NCBI GenBank assembly: GCA_905233585.1
Contig: CAJOFD010000006.1
Span: 1-64,000, forward strand
Length of the DNA: 64,000 nucleotides
Reading direction: 5' to 3'
DNA from: an uncultured Bacteroidales bacterium
Lineage (GTDB): Bacteria > Bacteroidota > Bacteroidia > Bacteroidales > WCHB1-69
Shown: positions 46,841 to 57,273 of the stretch, piece by piece
Layout of the letters: every line of letters begins with the position of its first letter
How positions within the stretch are numbered: position 1 is the stretch's first letter
Program-made: the position numbers and the translations under genes
Notes under the pieces: model-generated
Databases searched by the model: none
Seen by the model: only the letters and a program-made list of their open reading frames with translations
Told to the model about the DNA's origin: nothing

Positions 46841-48937
46841 TTATTTAACACTTAATTTCCATTTTGACACCAATTCGTTAATTACATTTGCAGGCGGTTC
46901 TGCATAATGAGAAAATTCCATTGTTACAGAACCCCTTCCTGAGGTTAATGATCTCAAATTGGTAATATAACCAAACATTTCTGCAAGAGGAACATTTGCT
47001 TTTATATGTTGTAAGCCTATTTTGGCCGATATTTCAGACAAAACTGCTCTTCTTCTGTTCAAGTCACCTGTTACATTTCCCAAATATATATCAGGGACAA
47101 CAACTTCCACTTTCATGATAGGTTCCAATAATGTAGGATCTGCCTTTTTGGTGGATTCTTTAAAGGCTTTATAGGCACATATTTCAAAAGAGTTTGCATC
47201 TGAATCAACAGGATGATAAGAACCATCTATTAAAACTACTTTCGCATTTATCAATTGATAACCTAAAAGAGGTCCATTATTCATCGCTTTTTCAAAACCT
47301 TTTTGAATACTTGGAATAAACTCTTTAGGAATATTTCCACCTTTTACCTCATTAATAAATTGCAAACCTTTTATACCTTCATCTGCTGGAGATATTTCAA
47401 ATTCAATATCAGCGAATTGACCACGCCCACCCGTTTGTTTTTTGTGTATTTCTCTATGATGAACCTTTGTGCGAATCGCTTCTCTGTATGAAACAATTGG
47501 ATTGCCAGAATTGCATTCTACATGAAATTCTCTTTTGATTCTATCTATCAAAATTTCAAGATGCAACTCTCCCATTCCACTGATAACGGTTTGCCCGCTT
47601 TCTGTATCGGTAGTAACTTTGAAAGTAGGGTCTTCTTCTGCCAATTTTTGCAAACTGGCACTTAATTTATCTATATCTTCTTGTGTTTTAGGTTCAATTG
47701 CAATACTGATAACTGGCTCTGGAAATTCTATTGACTCCAATACAATAGGATGATTTTCATCGCAAATAGTATTTCCTGTTCTCATTTCTTTCAACCCAAC
47801 TAAAACACCAATATTTCCAGCAGATATTGATTCTAAATTTTTCTGTTTATTGGCATGCATTTCAAAAATTCTTGACACACGTTCTTTTTTGCCAGTAGAA
47901 GTATTCAAAACATAACTACCTGCTTGCAATGTGCCGGAATAAACTCTAAAAAATGCAATTTTTCCAACAAAAGGATCTGTGGCTATTTTGAATATAAGGG
48001 CGGAAAAGGGTTCATTTTCACTTGGCAAACGCGTTTCCTCATTATTATTCTTAGGACTTATCCCCTTGATAGCCCCTTTGTCCAACGGACTTGGCAAATA
48101 ATAAGTGATAGCATCTAACAATCGTTGTACTCCTTTATTTCGGAACGAAGAACCACACAAAACGGGTGTTATTTTCAATGAAATTGTTGCCTCCCTAATG
48201 GCAGATATAATATCTTCCGTAGTAATTAAATCTGGATTTTCCAAATATTTCTCAAGCAAATCCTCTCTTTCTTCAGCAACTCCTTCTATAAGTTTTAGAC
48301 GATATTCTGTAACAACATCTTGAATATCGTCAGGAATAGGAATTTCATTGATAACCATACCCTTAGACTCTTCGTCCCAGATATAGGCTTTATTAAATAC
48401 CAAATCTACAATACCCTTAAAATCATCTTCTGCACCAATTGGTATTTGCAATGGAATAGGGTTTGCTCCTAAGCGTTGTTTGATTTGAGCAACAACATCA
48501 AAGAAGTCCGCCCCCATTCTATCCATTTTATTAATATAACTAATACGAGGCACGCCATATTTATCGGCTTGTCTCCACACTGTTTCTGATTGAGGTTGCA
48601 CCCCACCGACAGCACAAAACAAAGCCACCGCTCCATCTAAAATTCTTAAAGAGCGTTCTACTTCTACGGTAAAATCAACGTGACCGGGAGTGTCAATTAT
48701 ATTAATTTTGAAGGGCATTTCATCTCTCTTCCAGAAGACTGTTGTGGCAGCAGAGGTAATGGTAATGCCTCGTTCTTGCTCTTGCTCCATAAAATCCATA
48801 GTAGCCGCACCGTCATGTACTTCACCTAATTTGTAATTTTTGCCAGTGTAGTACAAAATACGTTCGGTTGTAGTGGTTTTACCAGCATCAATATGAGCCA
48901 TAATACCAATATTCCGTACCAATTTCAAATCTTCCAT
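46841..48937 (-). CDS. fusA: Elongation factor G
   Basis: 698 aa. GTPase motifs AHIDAGKTT (14-22), the EQERGITI switch I segment, DTPGH (82-86) and NKMD (136-139), then domains II-V, including a [14 protein letters not shown] domain IV entry and the [15 protein letters not shown] end. It drives translocation and ribosome recycling. It lies in the str position between rpsG and rpsJ; tuf is absent. With all GTPase residues present, it is the true translocase and not the inactive EF-G2 type. Confidence 0.99.
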   Translation of the reverse strand: MEDLKLVRNIGIMAHIDAGKTTTTERILYYTGKNYKLGEVHDGAATMDFMEQEQERGITITSAATTVFWKRDEMPFKINIIDTPGHVDFTVEVERSLRILDGAVALFCAVGGVQPQSETVWRQADKYGVPRISYINKMDRMGADFFDVVAQIKQRLGANPIPLQIPIGAEDDFKGIVDLVFNKAYIWDEESKGMVINEIPIPDDIQDVVTEYRLKLIEGVAEEREDLLEKYLENPDLITTEDIISAIREATISLKITPVLCGSSFRNKGVQRLLDAITYYLPSPLDKGAIKGISPKNNNEETRLPSENEPFSALIFKIATDPFVGKIAFFRVYSGTLQAGSYVLNTSTGKKERVSRIFEMHANKQKNLESISAGNIGVLVGLKEMRTGNTICDENHPIVLESIEFPEPVISIAIEPKTQEDIDKLSASLQKLAEEDPTFKVTTDTESGQTVISGMGELHLEILIDRIKREFHVECNSGNPIVSYREAIRTKVHHREIHKKQTGGRGQFADIEFEISPADEGIKGLQFINEVKGGNIPKEFIPSIQKGFEKAMNNGPLLGYQLINAKVVLIDGSYHPVDSDANSFEICAYKAFKESTKKADPTLLEPIMKVEVVVPDIYLGNVTGDLNRRRAVLSEISAKIGLQHIKANVPLAEMFGYITNLRSLTSGRGSVTMEFSHYAEPPANVINELVSKWKLSVK

Positions 48938-48972
48938 TTCTTTATGCTATGCTCTTCTATTTTAACGTATAA

Positions 48973-49440
48973 CTAAAAGCGAAAATGAGAGAATGCTTTG
49001 TTTGCTTCTGCCATTCTATGAATTTCTTCTTTACGTTTAAATGCAGCACCTTCTTCTTTGTATGCAGCCATGATTTCTGCAGCCAATTTTTGGCTCATAG
49101 ATTTTTCATGACGTTTACGAGAGAAGTTTATCAAATTTTTCATACCGACAGATTGTTTTCTTTCTGGACGAATTTCAGAAGGAATTTGGAATGTTGCACC
49201 ACCGATTCTTCTACTGCGTACCTCTACAGAAGGTGTAACATTAGCCAAGGCTTGTCTCCATACTTCCAAACCATCTTCTTTCGTTTTTTCTGCAACAACA
49301 TCTATTGCTTCGTAGAAAATTTTGAAAGCTCCATTTTTCTTACCACCTAACATGATGTTATTGACAAATTTTGTTACTTGAACATCATTATATTTTGGAT
49401 CTGGTAATATAATTCTTTTCTTTGGTCTTGCTTTTCTCAT
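48973..49440 (-). CDS. rpsG: 30S ribosomal protein uS7
   Basis: 155 aa. [19 protein letters not shown] start, [20 protein letters not shown] and [20 protein letters not shown]. Nucleates the 30S head; S7 commonly represses the str operon. Gap to fusA 35 bases. Confidence 0.99.
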   Translation of the reverse strand: MRKARPKKRIILPDPKYNDVQVTKFVNNIMLGGKKNGAFKIFYEAIDVVAEKTKEDGLEVWRQALANVTPSVEVRSRRIGGATFQIPSEIRPERKQSVGMKNLINFSRKRHEKSMSQKLAAEIMAAYKEEGAAFKRKEEIHRMAEANKAFSHFRF

Positions 49441-49489
49441 GCTCTTTTATGTTTTTTTAAAGAACTTTTCTTATATTTATTTTTTTAAT

Positions 49490-49870
49490 TTATGCTTTTG
49501 CTTTTGGACGTTTAGCACCATATTTTGAACGTCTTTGTTTTCTACCTTCTACACCAGAAGTATCCAATGCACCTCTAATAATATGGTATCTTACACCTGG
49601 AAGATCCTTTACTCTTCCGCCTCTAATCATCACGATAGAGTGTTCTTGCAAATTGTGACCTTCACCTGGAATGTACGCATTTACTTCCTTTTGGTTGGTC
49701 AATCTAACTCTTGCTACTTTTCTCATCGCAGAATTTGGTTTTTTAGGAGTAGTTGTATAAACTCTCACGCAAACACCTCTTCTTTGTGGACAAGCATCTA
49801 ATGCAGGGGACTTACTTTTATATTTCATTTGAGTCCGCCCTTTTCTTACTAATTGTTGAATTGTAGGCAT
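49490..49870 (-). CDS. rpsL: 30S ribosomal protein uS12
   Basis: 126 aa. Contains [18 protein letters not shown] and the [17 protein letters not shown] segment around the decoding centre; Lys at the classical streptomycin position (in the TTPKKPNS stretch) looks wild type. First gene of the 18-kb supercluster, with a TATATTTG element about 85 bases upstream. Confidence 0.99.
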   Translation of the reverse strand: MPTIQQLVRKGRTQMKYKSKSPALDACPQRRGVCVRVYTTTPKKPNSAMRKVARVRLTNQKEVNAYIPGEGHNLQEHSIVMIRGGRVKDLPGVRYHIIRGALDTSGVEGRKQRRSKYGAKRPKAKA

Positions 49871-50308
49871 ATCTTACTTTTTATCCTTATTTTTTATGTT
49901 TTATATTTATTCTCTATATTAAAAACTCACCCTAAAAATACATTTTAAGGAGTGCAAATATAAAACTTTTTTTTCTAATATTCATCATTTTGATAGAAAA
50001 TATTTTCTAAATGCTTTGGTTACGAATTACATCTATCTATAAAAGCAAACAAATGATGACTAAATAGTTGTTTATCAAATTATTTAATTCAAAAACAGAA
50101 AGAAAAAGGAACAAAAAGTTATTAACATTTTTATCTTAAATACTTATCATTTTTTTCAATATTTTACATAAAAAAACAATTTTTTATCAAATTTATCATT
50201 GCTATTTGGCAGTTTTTTTCAAAAACATTTGTAAAAAATATCATTTTTGCAACCGAATTTCACCATCGTTTTTGTTTGCTTAAAATTTTTCAACTGTTTG
50301 TTATATTC
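49871..50308. other. Divergent intergenic region rpsL / M20 amidohydrolase
   Basis: About 440 very AT-rich bases with no credible gene. It contains the likely promoter of the ribosomal supercluster on one side and of the amidohydrolase on the other. I saw no strong hairpin or known leader motif. Confidence 0.6.
49955..49962 (-). promoter_or_regulatory. TAnnTTTG element, str/S10/spc/alpha supercluster
   Basis: Minus-strand TATATTTG about 85 bases before rpsL. No -33 TTTG seen, so it is a candidate only. Confidence 0.4.
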
Positions 50309-50338
50309 TTTGACAGAACAATTTTTATGCTATCTTTG
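50309..50338 (+). promoter_or_regulatory. Consensus Bacteroidota promoter, M20 amidohydrolase
   Basis: TTTG (50309-50312), 18 bases, TATCTTTG (50331-50338). It supports the ATG at 50363, 24 bases downstream. Confidence 0.8.
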
Positions 50339-50362
50339 TCATTGATTTTAAATGAGAAAAAA

Positions 50363-51556
50363 ATGAATAATATTATTCAAGAAATCAATAATTTAGCAAA
50401 TGAATATTATCCTCAAGCGATAAAAATCAGAAGACATTTGCATCAATATCCCGAACTTTCAGGACACGAGCAAAAAACGGCTCAATATATATCAGAGCAA
50501 TTGGCATTAATTGGCATAAAGTCCAGTAAAATGCTTGATAATACAGCAGTTGTAGCAGAAATAAACGGGACACAGGACAAATCTGCATCAACTATCGTTT
50601 TGCGGGCAGATATGGATGCCCTGCCTATTGAAGAAAAAAATACTTTTGATTTTATCTCTAAAAACAAAGGTGTTATGCATGCTTGCGGACATGATATGCA
50701 CATGGCCAATATACTAACAGCAGCATACGTATTATGGCACCTCAAAAATAATTTTTCCGGAAAAATTTTGTTGGTTTTTCAACCTTCGGAAGAAATGTTC
50801 CCGGGAGGAGCAATTCGTCTCATTCAAAGTGGATTGTTTGATAAATATCAAATAAAAGCAGTTTTGGGTTGCCATGTTACCCCTGAAATTCCGACAGGAC
50901 AAATTGGACTAAAATGCGGCAACTACATGGCTTCTACCGATGAATTATACATCACCATCAAGGGTAAAGGCGGACATGCCGCCATTCCTTCTATGTTTAT
51001 TAATCCATTATTAATCACATCGGAAATATTGTTGGCTTTGGAACATTTTTGCGAGGAGTTTGCTCCAAAAGACATTCCGTCTGTTTTAACCTTTGGACGA
51101 ATTGTCGGAGATGGGAAAACAAATGTTGTACCTGAATCTGTAAAAATAGAAGGAACATTGCGTACCTTTAATGAAGAATGGCGACAAGAAGCCTATAAAA
51201 AACTCATAGAAATATGCAATAATATCGCAGCAATACGCAATGGAAGTGTTGAAGTATTTATAGATAAAGGTTATCCTGTTTTGATAAATAACGAAAAATT
51301 AACCCAACAATGTGCAAATTGGGCAAAACAATTTATTGGTGATGAAAATGTTCTATCTTTAGATTACAGAATGACAGCAGAAGATTTTGCACATTATTCA
51401 CACCATTATCCTGCTGTGTTTTTCCGATTAGGTACTCAAATAGAAGGTCTGCAAACGAATCTGCATGCTGCCAATTTCAATGCTAACGAAGAGGCTTTGA
51501 AAACAGGGGCAACCCTAATGTCATTCTTCGCTATTAACCTTTTAACTGAAAAATAA
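50363..51556 (+). CDS. M20 family amidohydrolase (hippurate/N-acyl-amino-acid hydrolase type)
   Basis: 397 aa. The start at 50363 is set by the promoter; an in-frame TTG at 50276 would lie upstream of it. Motifs: RRHLHQYPELSG (23-34), RADMDALPIE (81-90), HACGHDMH (106-113) with the Cys and His metal ligands, PSEEMFPGG with the catalytic Glu, and a dimerisation domain containing the KGGHAAIPSM segment. It is cytoplasmic, with no signal peptide, and likely removes acyl or aminoacyl groups from N-acyl amino acids. Substrate is unsettled. It stands alone. Confidence 0.93.
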   Translation: MNNIIQEINNLANEYYPQAIKIRRHLHQYPELSGHEQKTAQYISEQLALIGIKSSKMLDNTAVVAEINGTQDKSASTIVLRADMDALPIEEKNTFDFISKNKGVMHACGHDMHMANILTAAYVLWHLKNNFSGKILLVFQPSEEMFPGGAIRLIQSGLFDKYQIKAVLGCHVTPEIPTGQIGLKCGNYMASTDELYITIKGKGGHAAIPSMFINPLLITSEILLALEHFCEEFAPKDIPSVLTFGRIVGDGKTNVVPESVKIEGTLRTFNEEWRQEAYKKLIEICNNIAAIRNGSVEVFIDKGYPVLINNEKLTQQCANWAKQFIGDENVLSLDYRMTAEDFAHYSHHYPAVFFRLGTQIEGLQTNLHAANFNANEEALKTGATLMSFFAINLLTEK

Positions 51557-51663
51557 GCACAAGCAACCTTTTAGTTCTTGAAATGAAGGAAACAAAGAAC
51601 ATTTTGATTATATAGATATAATATGTTCTGCTTTATCTTTTCCTTGTATATATACAAGAAATC

Positions 51664-52443
51664 TTATTTACTCAATAAATAATAGACAGCCGTTGTGTAA
51701 AAATCTCTGATATAAGGCAAAGAACGAAATATCGGTAGGGTTTTTCTCGGTTTGAGTCTGAATTTTATTTCATAATTAGGATTAATGAAATAAAACGTTT
51801 TATTTAAAATTGTTAAATTATTGGCTTTGCAGATACGCTCAAAACGTTCAATAGTGATACCCGTTTCCTTTATTTCCAACAAATCGGCTATCCCTTTTTC
51901 GTCTTCATGCCCCCAACTCAAAATTTGAGCATAACATTTGGCAGGCAACAAATGGAAATATGGAAGTTTTGACAATTTACTTTGACACACTTGCTGATGA
52001 CCGCCAAAAGGCATAAACCAAGGTGGAAATGCAAAAAACAATACTCCATCTTTGTTTAAAAAACGCAGAATAAAATTCATAAACTTTTCTTGATTATGAA
52101 TATGTTCGATAACATCACGCAACATAATGATGTCAAAGGTTATTTCATTATCTTGAAAATCATAAATATCCTTTTCTATCAATGTCATATTGTTCACATT
52201 GGGATGTTCTTGAAAAAATTGTTTGGCATTGCCAATTTGCTCTTTGTTCAAATCAATTCCCATACACTGCACCCCACGGTCTAAAAACGGTTTAAGGTTA
52301 CCCCCTTCCCCGCAACCGACTTCCAAAATTTTACAATTTTTATCAATAGATTTATATTGTTCAATATATGGAAGAACATATTTTTCTGTTGTATAACTCT
52401 GCTCGTCAAAATATAATTTACGATTTGTGTATCTTTCTTGCAT
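51664..52443 (-). CDS. Class I SAM-dependent methyltransferase
   Basis: 259 aa from the ATG at 52443. An ATG at 52470 lies upstream of a TAATTTTG element (52466-52459) that would be the promoter, so the later start is preferred. SAM motif I is ILEVGCGEGGNLKPF, with acidic MGIDLN at the end of strand 2 and FDIIMLRDVIEHIHNQE as motif post-I/II. The C-terminal third is basic and hydrophobic (RLKPRKTLPIFRSLPYIRDF). Members act on lipids, quinones or glycans. Nothing around it fixes the substrate; it lies just downstream of the LtaS-like gene. Confidence 0.88.
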   Translation of the reverse strand: MQERYTNRKLYFDEQSYTTEKYVLPYIEQYKSIDKNCKILEVGCGEGGNLKPFLDRGVQCMGIDLNKEQIGNAKQFFQEHPNVNNMTLIEKDIYDFQDNEITFDIIMLRDVIEHIHNQEKFMNFILRFLNKDGVLFFAFPPWFMPFGGHQQVCQSKLSKLPYFHLLPAKCYAQILSWGHEDEKGIADLLEIKETGITIERFERICKANNLTILNKTFYFINPNYEIKFRLKPRKTLPIFRSLPYIRDFYTTAVYYLLSK

Positions 52444-52458
52444 ACGAAAATATTTATG

Positions 52459-52466
52459 CAAAATTA
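52459..52466 (-). promoter_or_regulatory. TAnnTTTG element, methyltransferase
   Basis: Minus-strand TAATTTTG 15 bases before the ATG at 52443; it falls inside the longer alternative frame. Confidence 0.4.
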
Positions 52467-52475
52467 GCATAATTT

Positions 52476-54344
52476 TTAATAATCCATATAAGTTTGATAA
52501 AGATATTGTAAAAAAGCTTCGCCTTGTTGTTTTACAATATCAAAATAAAGCGAATCTCCCTCAAAATTTTGAATAAAGGTACTTTCTGTATTAAACTGAA
52601 CTATCGACCCTTGAGGAATTTTATAACCAAACCCTTCAAGGGCTTCAAAAAACGCAAATTGTTGATGATGGGCATTGTAAATATTCCGCCCAAACAAAAA
52701 ATTTTCATTGTTGATATTCAGTTGCGATAAAATAGTTTTTGCCAAATCGATATGGGAACATATATCGGAATTGACACTTCCTTTGTATTCATCTTTAAGA
52801 ACTTCGCCAAACCATAGCATAGGCACACGCTGGTAGTTGAAATTCATTGCCGATTCTTGTTGCAAATGAGTAGGGTGTCCATGGTCGCCAACCAAAATAA
52901 ACAACGTGTTTTCATACCACGGTTCTTGACGTACTTTTTCAAAATATTTGCCTAACCAATAGTCGCAATATTTTGCCGAATTTAAATAGGTGAAATTTGC
53001 AAGATTTTCATTTTGCACTTGGGGTGTATTTTTAGGATAATCGTAGGGACTATGAGTACTCACAGTAAACCAAACAGAAAAAAATGGCTGTTGTGTTTCA
53101 GTCAGGCTGTTTAAATGTATGTCTGTCATATATTGGTCAGGAATACCTAATTTGCCCCGAGGAAGTTTCTTGGGCAAATCTTTACTCTCTACAATCTTGT
53201 CAAAATTGCAATGCAATAGAAATGCTCTGATATTTCCATAGTCCAAATTGCCTCCGAAATAAAAAGAAGTAGCATAACCATTTTGTTGCAAAGGTTGAGT
53301 TAAACTTGGTAAATGTATATATTTTTCTTGATTGTCTGTAATATCAAAAATAGGAACAGAGGGGAATCCGCTCAATATGCTACAAACCGCTTGCTGTGAG
53401 CGATGTCCATTGGCATACATATTGGTGAAAAGAATGCCCTCTTTTTCCAATTTTTGAAAATTGGGAGTTATTGAATCATTCCTTCCCGTTAAATCATCAA
53501 CAAGATCGGCAGACCAACTTTCCAACAAAATAATGACAATATTAATATTGTTTGTTTTCAAGATATTAATATTGCTATCCTTTTCGGTAAAATGAATTTG
53601 CTTGAAAACAGCCTCCGCTTGTTCATTATCCATAAAATGAAATTTGTTTTTATCAACACTTTTAAAATTAATAAAGTGCATAATAAGATTAAAATCAGGG
53701 TTTACGGCAGCGTCATTTAAAATAGTATGGCGAGAAAAACAGGCTGCACTTTGAGTAATAGGAATCGCATCAAAACCGCCCCGCATACCTAAAAAGCACA
53801 ATAATGCAGACAAACAAAAACACAAAGGAATTTTTAAGAATTTCTTATTAATACAAGTAATTTCCGGTTTTAAAACCCACCTGCGATATACCCATAAAGA
53901 AGCACCCATCAGCACAGCAATGCCGACAAAAAACAATAGTAATTCTACGCTATTGACCGATTGTACGATTTCTGTAGGGTGTTTAAGATAAAGAAAAATT
54001 TTGTAATTCAATTTGGTTAACCATTCTTTATATACACCTATTTCACCGAAAAGCACCAAATTGGCAAACAACAACTCTATTCCGCAAACTATCATTTGTA
54101 GATGAAACAGAATTTTTCCCTTTATACAAAGTTGAAGTGCAGACAAGATAATCGGCAAAACGCAGAAATAACAAGCCATAGCCGTGTCTAAACGCCATGC
54201 CGCTATATATGTTTTTAAAATTTCAGAAAAATCAATACCGACAAGCAAATGGTGATAAACACACAAAAATATAGTTCTCCCTATTGCAAAGAAAATAAGC
54301 CAAAACAAGTAAATTTTCAACAACGTTATCCAAAAACGTTTCAT
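52476..54344 (-). CDS. LtaS-like membrane sulfatase/phosphoglycerol transferase
   Basis: 622 aa. Five N-terminal membrane segments (about 8-30, 52-72, 78-102, 132-152, 172-188) precede a periplasmic alkaline-phosphatase-fold domain (about 265-590). Metal and active-site landmarks: IILLESWSAD (Glu275), a NGHRSQQAVCSILSG segment where Ser316 stands at the nucleophile position, WFTVSTHSPY (His431) and GDHGH (486-490). Relatives in Bacteroidota add phosphoethanolamine or phosphoglycerol to glycans or lipids; a true lipoteichoic acid role is not expected in a Gram-negative cell. A Ser nucleophile instead of Thr, if right, is unusual. Confidence 0.88.
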   Translation of the reverse strand: MKRFWITLLKIYLFWLIFFAIGRTIFLCVYHHLLVGIDFSEILKTYIAAWRLDTAMACYFCVLPIILSALQLCIKGKILFHLQMIVCGIELLFANLVLFGEIGVYKEWLTKLNYKIFLYLKHPTEIVQSVNSVELLLFFVGIAVLMGASLWVYRRWVLKPEITCINKKFLKIPLCFCLSALLCFLGMRGGFDAIPITQSAACFSRHTILNDAAVNPDFNLIMHFINFKSVDKNKFHFMDNEQAEAVFKQIHFTEKDSNINILKTNNINIVIILLESWSADLVDDLTGRNDSITPNFQKLEKEGILFTNMYANGHRSQQAVCSILSGFPSVPIFDITDNQEKYIHLPSLTQPLQQNGYATSFYFGGNLDYGNIRAFLLHCNFDKIVESKDLPKKLPRGKLGIPDQYMTDIHLNSLTETQQPFFSVWFTVSTHSPYDYPKNTPQVQNENLANFTYLNSAKYCDYWLGKYFEKVRQEPWYENTLFILVGDHGHPTHLQQESAMNFNYQRVPMLWFGEVLKDEYKGSVNSDICSHIDLAKTILSQLNINNENFLFGRNIYNAHHQQFAFFEALEGFGYKIPQGSIVQFNTESTFIQNFEGDSLYFDIVKQQGEAFLQYLYQTYMDY

Positions 54345-54372
54345 TTGTGCGTAACAATATTTGCTTATAAAG

Positions 54373-54404
54373 AAAAAGGGGACAAATGTCCTCCTTCCCT
54401 TTTT
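54373..54404 (-). terminator. Terminator of rnf operon
   Basis: On the minus strand AAAAAGGG ... CCTTTTT flank an inner GGACA/TGTCC stem, 15 bases after the rnfA stop and before the LtaS-like gene. Confidence 0.65.
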
Positions 54405-54418
54405 ATAAAAAGTTATTC

Positions 54419-55006
54419 TTAATATTTGAACAAATTTAAACCGGCAAAACCCATAAATGCCAATGCTAAAATACCTGCTGTAATCAAAGCGATAGGCATA
54501 CCTTTCATATTTTTAGGCGGGTCCATCATTTCAAGATGTTCTCTACAACCGGCAAAGAGTACCAATGCTAAAGCGAAACCAACTGCCGTGAAAAAAGCAT
54601 ATAGCAATGCTCCACCAAGATTGTAATTTTGTTGTATTACCATAATGGAAACCCCCAAAACAGCACAATTGGTTGTAATCAATGGTAAAAATATTCCTAA
54701 TGCCTGATACAAAGACGGACTAACTTTTTTCAACATAATTTCCAACATTTGTACCAATGCCGCTATAATTAATATGTAGCATATTGTTTGTAGAAATACT
54801 AAATTAAAAGGTACCAAAATGTACTGGAAAACCAAATAGGTTACCAAAGTGGCAATGGTTATGACAAAAATAACAGCAGCCCCCATTCCCATTGAGGTTG
54901 AAATCTTGTTTGATACCCCCAAAAAAGGACAAATGCCTAAAAACTGCGAAAAAACAATATTATTGACAAATACAGTTGAAATAATAATAACAACTAATGC
55001 TTCCAT
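54419..55006 (-). CDS. rnfA: Rnf complex subunit A
   Basis: 195 aa, six membrane segments. The family motifs NNIVFSQFLGICPFLG and LPLITTNCAVLGVSI (each with a conserved Cys) are present. RnfA and RnfE form a pseudo-symmetric pair that holds a membrane iron-sulfur site. The Rnf complex moves electrons between ferredoxin and NAD, driving sodium or proton export. Last gene of rnfCDGEA, 25 bases after rnfE. Confidence 0.97.
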   Translation of the reverse strand: MEALVVIIISTVFVNNIVFSQFLGICPFLGVSNKISTSMGMGAAVIFVITIATLVTYLVFQYILVPFNLVFLQTICYILIIAALVQMLEIMLKKVSPSLYQALGIFLPLITTNCAVLGVSIMVIQQNYNLGGALLYAFFTAVGFALALVLFAGCREHLEMMDPPKNMKGMPIALITAGILALAFMGFAGLNLFKY

Positions 55007-55031
55007 ACTTCTTTAATTTTGAAATTATTAA

Positions 55032-55625
55032 CTATCTAGAGGTTTCTCTATTTTTTATACTATTGATTAATGCTAAAAGCAATCCCAAAGCCAAAAATCC
55101 ACCCGGTGCCAAAACAAATACCAAAGCACCATCTATATTGGCCAATTTGTGGCTAAAGAACGATATATTCCCCAAAAATTCTCTAACGATACCCAACAAC
55201 GTTAATGAGCAGGTAAACCCCAATCCCATTCCCAAACCATCAATGGTAGAGTTGAGAACATTATTTTTGGAGGCAAATGCTTCCGCACGACCCAATACCA
55301 AACAATTGACTACAATCAAAGGAATAAAAAGCCCCAATTGTGCATGCAAATCAGGAATATAGGCTTGCATTAACAAATCAACCATGGTTACAAAAGATGC
55401 AATGATCACAATAAATGCGGGAATACGTACTGTATCCGGAATTACATTCTTTAATGTTGAAATAACAATATTTGATAAGATAAGCACAAATGTTGTTGCC
55501 AATCCCATTCCCAATCCATTGATAGCAGAAGTCGTAACTCCTAATGTTGGACACATTCCCAACAACAAAACAAAGGTTGGGTTTTCTTTTAAAAGACCAT
55601 TGGTAAATATTTTCCACTTATTCAT
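55032..55625 (-). CDS. rnfE: Rnf complex subunit E
   Basis: 197 aa, six membrane segments. KENPTFVLLLGMCPTLGVTTSAINGLGMG and LFIPLIVVNCLVLGRAEAFAS, the RnfE counterparts of the RnfA cysteine motifs. It overlaps the end of rnfG by 8 bases, indicating coupling. Confidence 0.97.
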   Translation of the reverse strand: MNKWKIFTNGLLKENPTFVLLLGMCPTLGVTTSAINGLGMGLATTFVLILSNIVISTLKNVIPDTVRIPAFIVIIASFVTMVDLLMQAYIPDLHAQLGLFIPLIVVNCLVLGRAEAFASKNNVLNSTIDGLGMGLGFTCSLTLLGIVREFLGNISFFSHKLANIDGALVFVLAPGGFLALGLLLALINSIKNRETSR

Positions 55626-56235
55626 TGTCTTCTCCTCCTATTATTGATAAAATAGCATCATGTGCTCTGTTTACAGCATCGCAATACGCACGTGAACTGA
55701 TAGTAGCAGCCGTAATTGCATCTATTTCGCCTCCATCTTTTTTTACTTTTACCGGAAAATTTTTCATACTTTCAAATTGTTTTGAAAAATCCGATTTGGC
55801 AGGTTCCATTTTATCCCCCAATCCTGGAGTCTCATGATGTTCCAAAACTTCAATTCTTTTTATACTGCCATCGGCTTGGAATCCCACCATCAACTTAACG
55901 CGTCCCCCAAAACCATTATCCGAAAAAGTTTCTACAGCCAATGCAACCAAGGTTTCTCCTTGATAAGCTTTGTATATAGATAAAGAATCGGCTTTGGCTT
56001 CTTTTTTGAAAACATTGTTTTCCACCGCTGATTCTATCGGCACTTTACATTCTTCCATTCTATCATAATCAGGCAAAACTTTTTTGATAGCATTTTCTTT
56101 ATTTAATTTTTTTGTTTCTTCAATTGGTTTTTCGGTTAAGCTATAAACCAATCCTAATATGCCTGCCGAGACAGCGGTAATAATTAACAGACATATTAAT
56201 ATATTCTTAAAATCTGATTCTATTTTCTTACCCAT
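55618..56235 (-). CDS. rnfG: Rnf complex subunit G
   Basis: 205 aa. One N-terminal membrane helix (about 11-31), then a periplasmic FMN-binding domain. The covalent FMN site reads DAITAATISS (172-181), with Thr178 the expected phosphoester residue; the first positions differ from the common SGAT. HHETPGLGDK (133-142) is another family mark. Overlaps rnfE by 8 bases. Confidence 0.96.
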   Translation of the reverse strand: MGKKIESDFKNILICLLIITAVSAGILGLVYSLTEKPIEETKKLNKENAIKKVLPDYDRMEECKVPIESAVENNVFKKEAKADSLSIYKAYQGETLVALAVETFSDNGFGGRVKLMVGFQADGSIKRIEVLEHHETPGLGDKMEPAKSDFSKQFESMKNFPVKVKKDGGEIDAITAATISSRAYCDAVNRAHDAILSIIGGEDNE

Positions 56236-56251
56236 AATATTATCTTTTTAA

Positions 56252-57253
56252 TTATACAACAACTTTTTCGCCGAAACGTTTAGGTTTAAATCCTTTGTTT
56301 ATCAAAGGAGTAACAGCATTCATCAATAATATCGCAAAAGAAACGCCTTCGGGATAGCTGCCCCAAACACGAATGCATATTGTAAGCAATCCGCACCCGA
56401 AGCCAAAAATAATTTTACCCCAAGCACTCATTGGAGAGGTAACCATATCGGTTGCCATAAATATGGCTCCTAATAGCAACCCTCCGCTCAACAAATGATA
56501 TGACGGAGCAATATACAATTGAGGATTTGCCAAATGTAAAATAGTGGCAAACACAAATACTGTACCTATAAAACTAACCGGAATATGCCAAGTGATAACT
56601 TTTCTTGCCAACAGAATAATTCCCCCCAATATAATGGCTGCAGCTGCAACTTCTCCTAAAGAACCACCTCTGTCTCCCAATAACAATTGCATATAATCTG
56701 GCAATTGAGAAGTGAGAGCCGAAACATCTTCTCCTTTGTTCATGGCACTTTTTATCACTGCCAAAGGTGTTGCACCTGTTGTTGCATCTAAAGACATAAA
56801 CTCCGACATCTTGGTGATTGGTTTAGGCCATGTGGTCATTTGTTGTGGAAATGAAATCAATAAGAATACACGTCCTACAATGGCTGGATTAAATATGTTT
56901 TTACCCAAACCTCCAAAAGCCATCTTGCTAACACCAATTGCTACCAATGCACCAACAATAATAATTGCCCAATGTAAATTGCTCGGTACATTGAACGCTA
57001 ACAACAAGCCTGTAATAACGGCAGACCCATCTCCAATGGTTGTTTTGCCTTTGTAGATAAATTTTTGAATAAACCATTCAAAAAACACACAAGCAGCTAC
57101 ACTAATAAGTGTAACTCTTACAGCATTGATGCCGAAATAATAAATAGAGCATAGTAATGCTGGCATTAATGCAATAACAACTGTCCACATTATTTTTTTA
57201 ACCGAATCATTGGTATGGACATGTGGTGAACCTGAAATATGTAATGTATTCAT
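56252..57253 (-). CDS. rnfD: Rnf complex subunit D
   Basis: 333 aa, about nine to ten membrane segments. Covalent FMN site in SLDATTGATPLAVIK, Thr162 by family rule. GGLGKNIFNPAIVGRVFL is the other signature. Gap to rnfG 16 bases. Works with RnfG in electron flow across the membrane. Confidence 0.97.
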   Translation of the reverse strand: MNTLHISGSPHVHTNDSVKKIMWTVVIALMPALLCSIYYFGINAVRVTLISVAACVFFEWFIQKFIYKGKTTIGDGSAVITGLLLAFNVPSNLHWAIIIVGALVAIGVSKMAFGGLGKNIFNPAIVGRVFLLISFPQQMTTWPKPITKMSEFMSLDATTGATPLAVIKSAMNKGEDVSALTSQLPDYMQLLLGDRGGSLGEVAAAAIILGGIILLARKVITWHIPVSFIGTVFVFATILHLANPQLYIAPSYHLLSGGLLLGAIFMATDMVTSPMSAWGKIIFGFGCGLLTICIRVWGSYPEGVSFAILLMNAVTPLINKGFKPKRFGEKVVV

Positions 57254-57273
57254 ACTTTCTCTTTCTTTTTTTA

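Noticed and set aside
46841-48937. tuf missing from the str cluster as an anomaly
   Set aside because: In Bacteroidota tuf commonly stands elsewhere, so rpsL-rpsG-fusA-rpsJ without it is normal.
50276-50362. Longer N-terminus of the M20 amidohydrolase from a TTG
   Set aside because: It would lie across a full consensus promoter (50309-50338), and the M20 domain starts just after the ATG at 50363.
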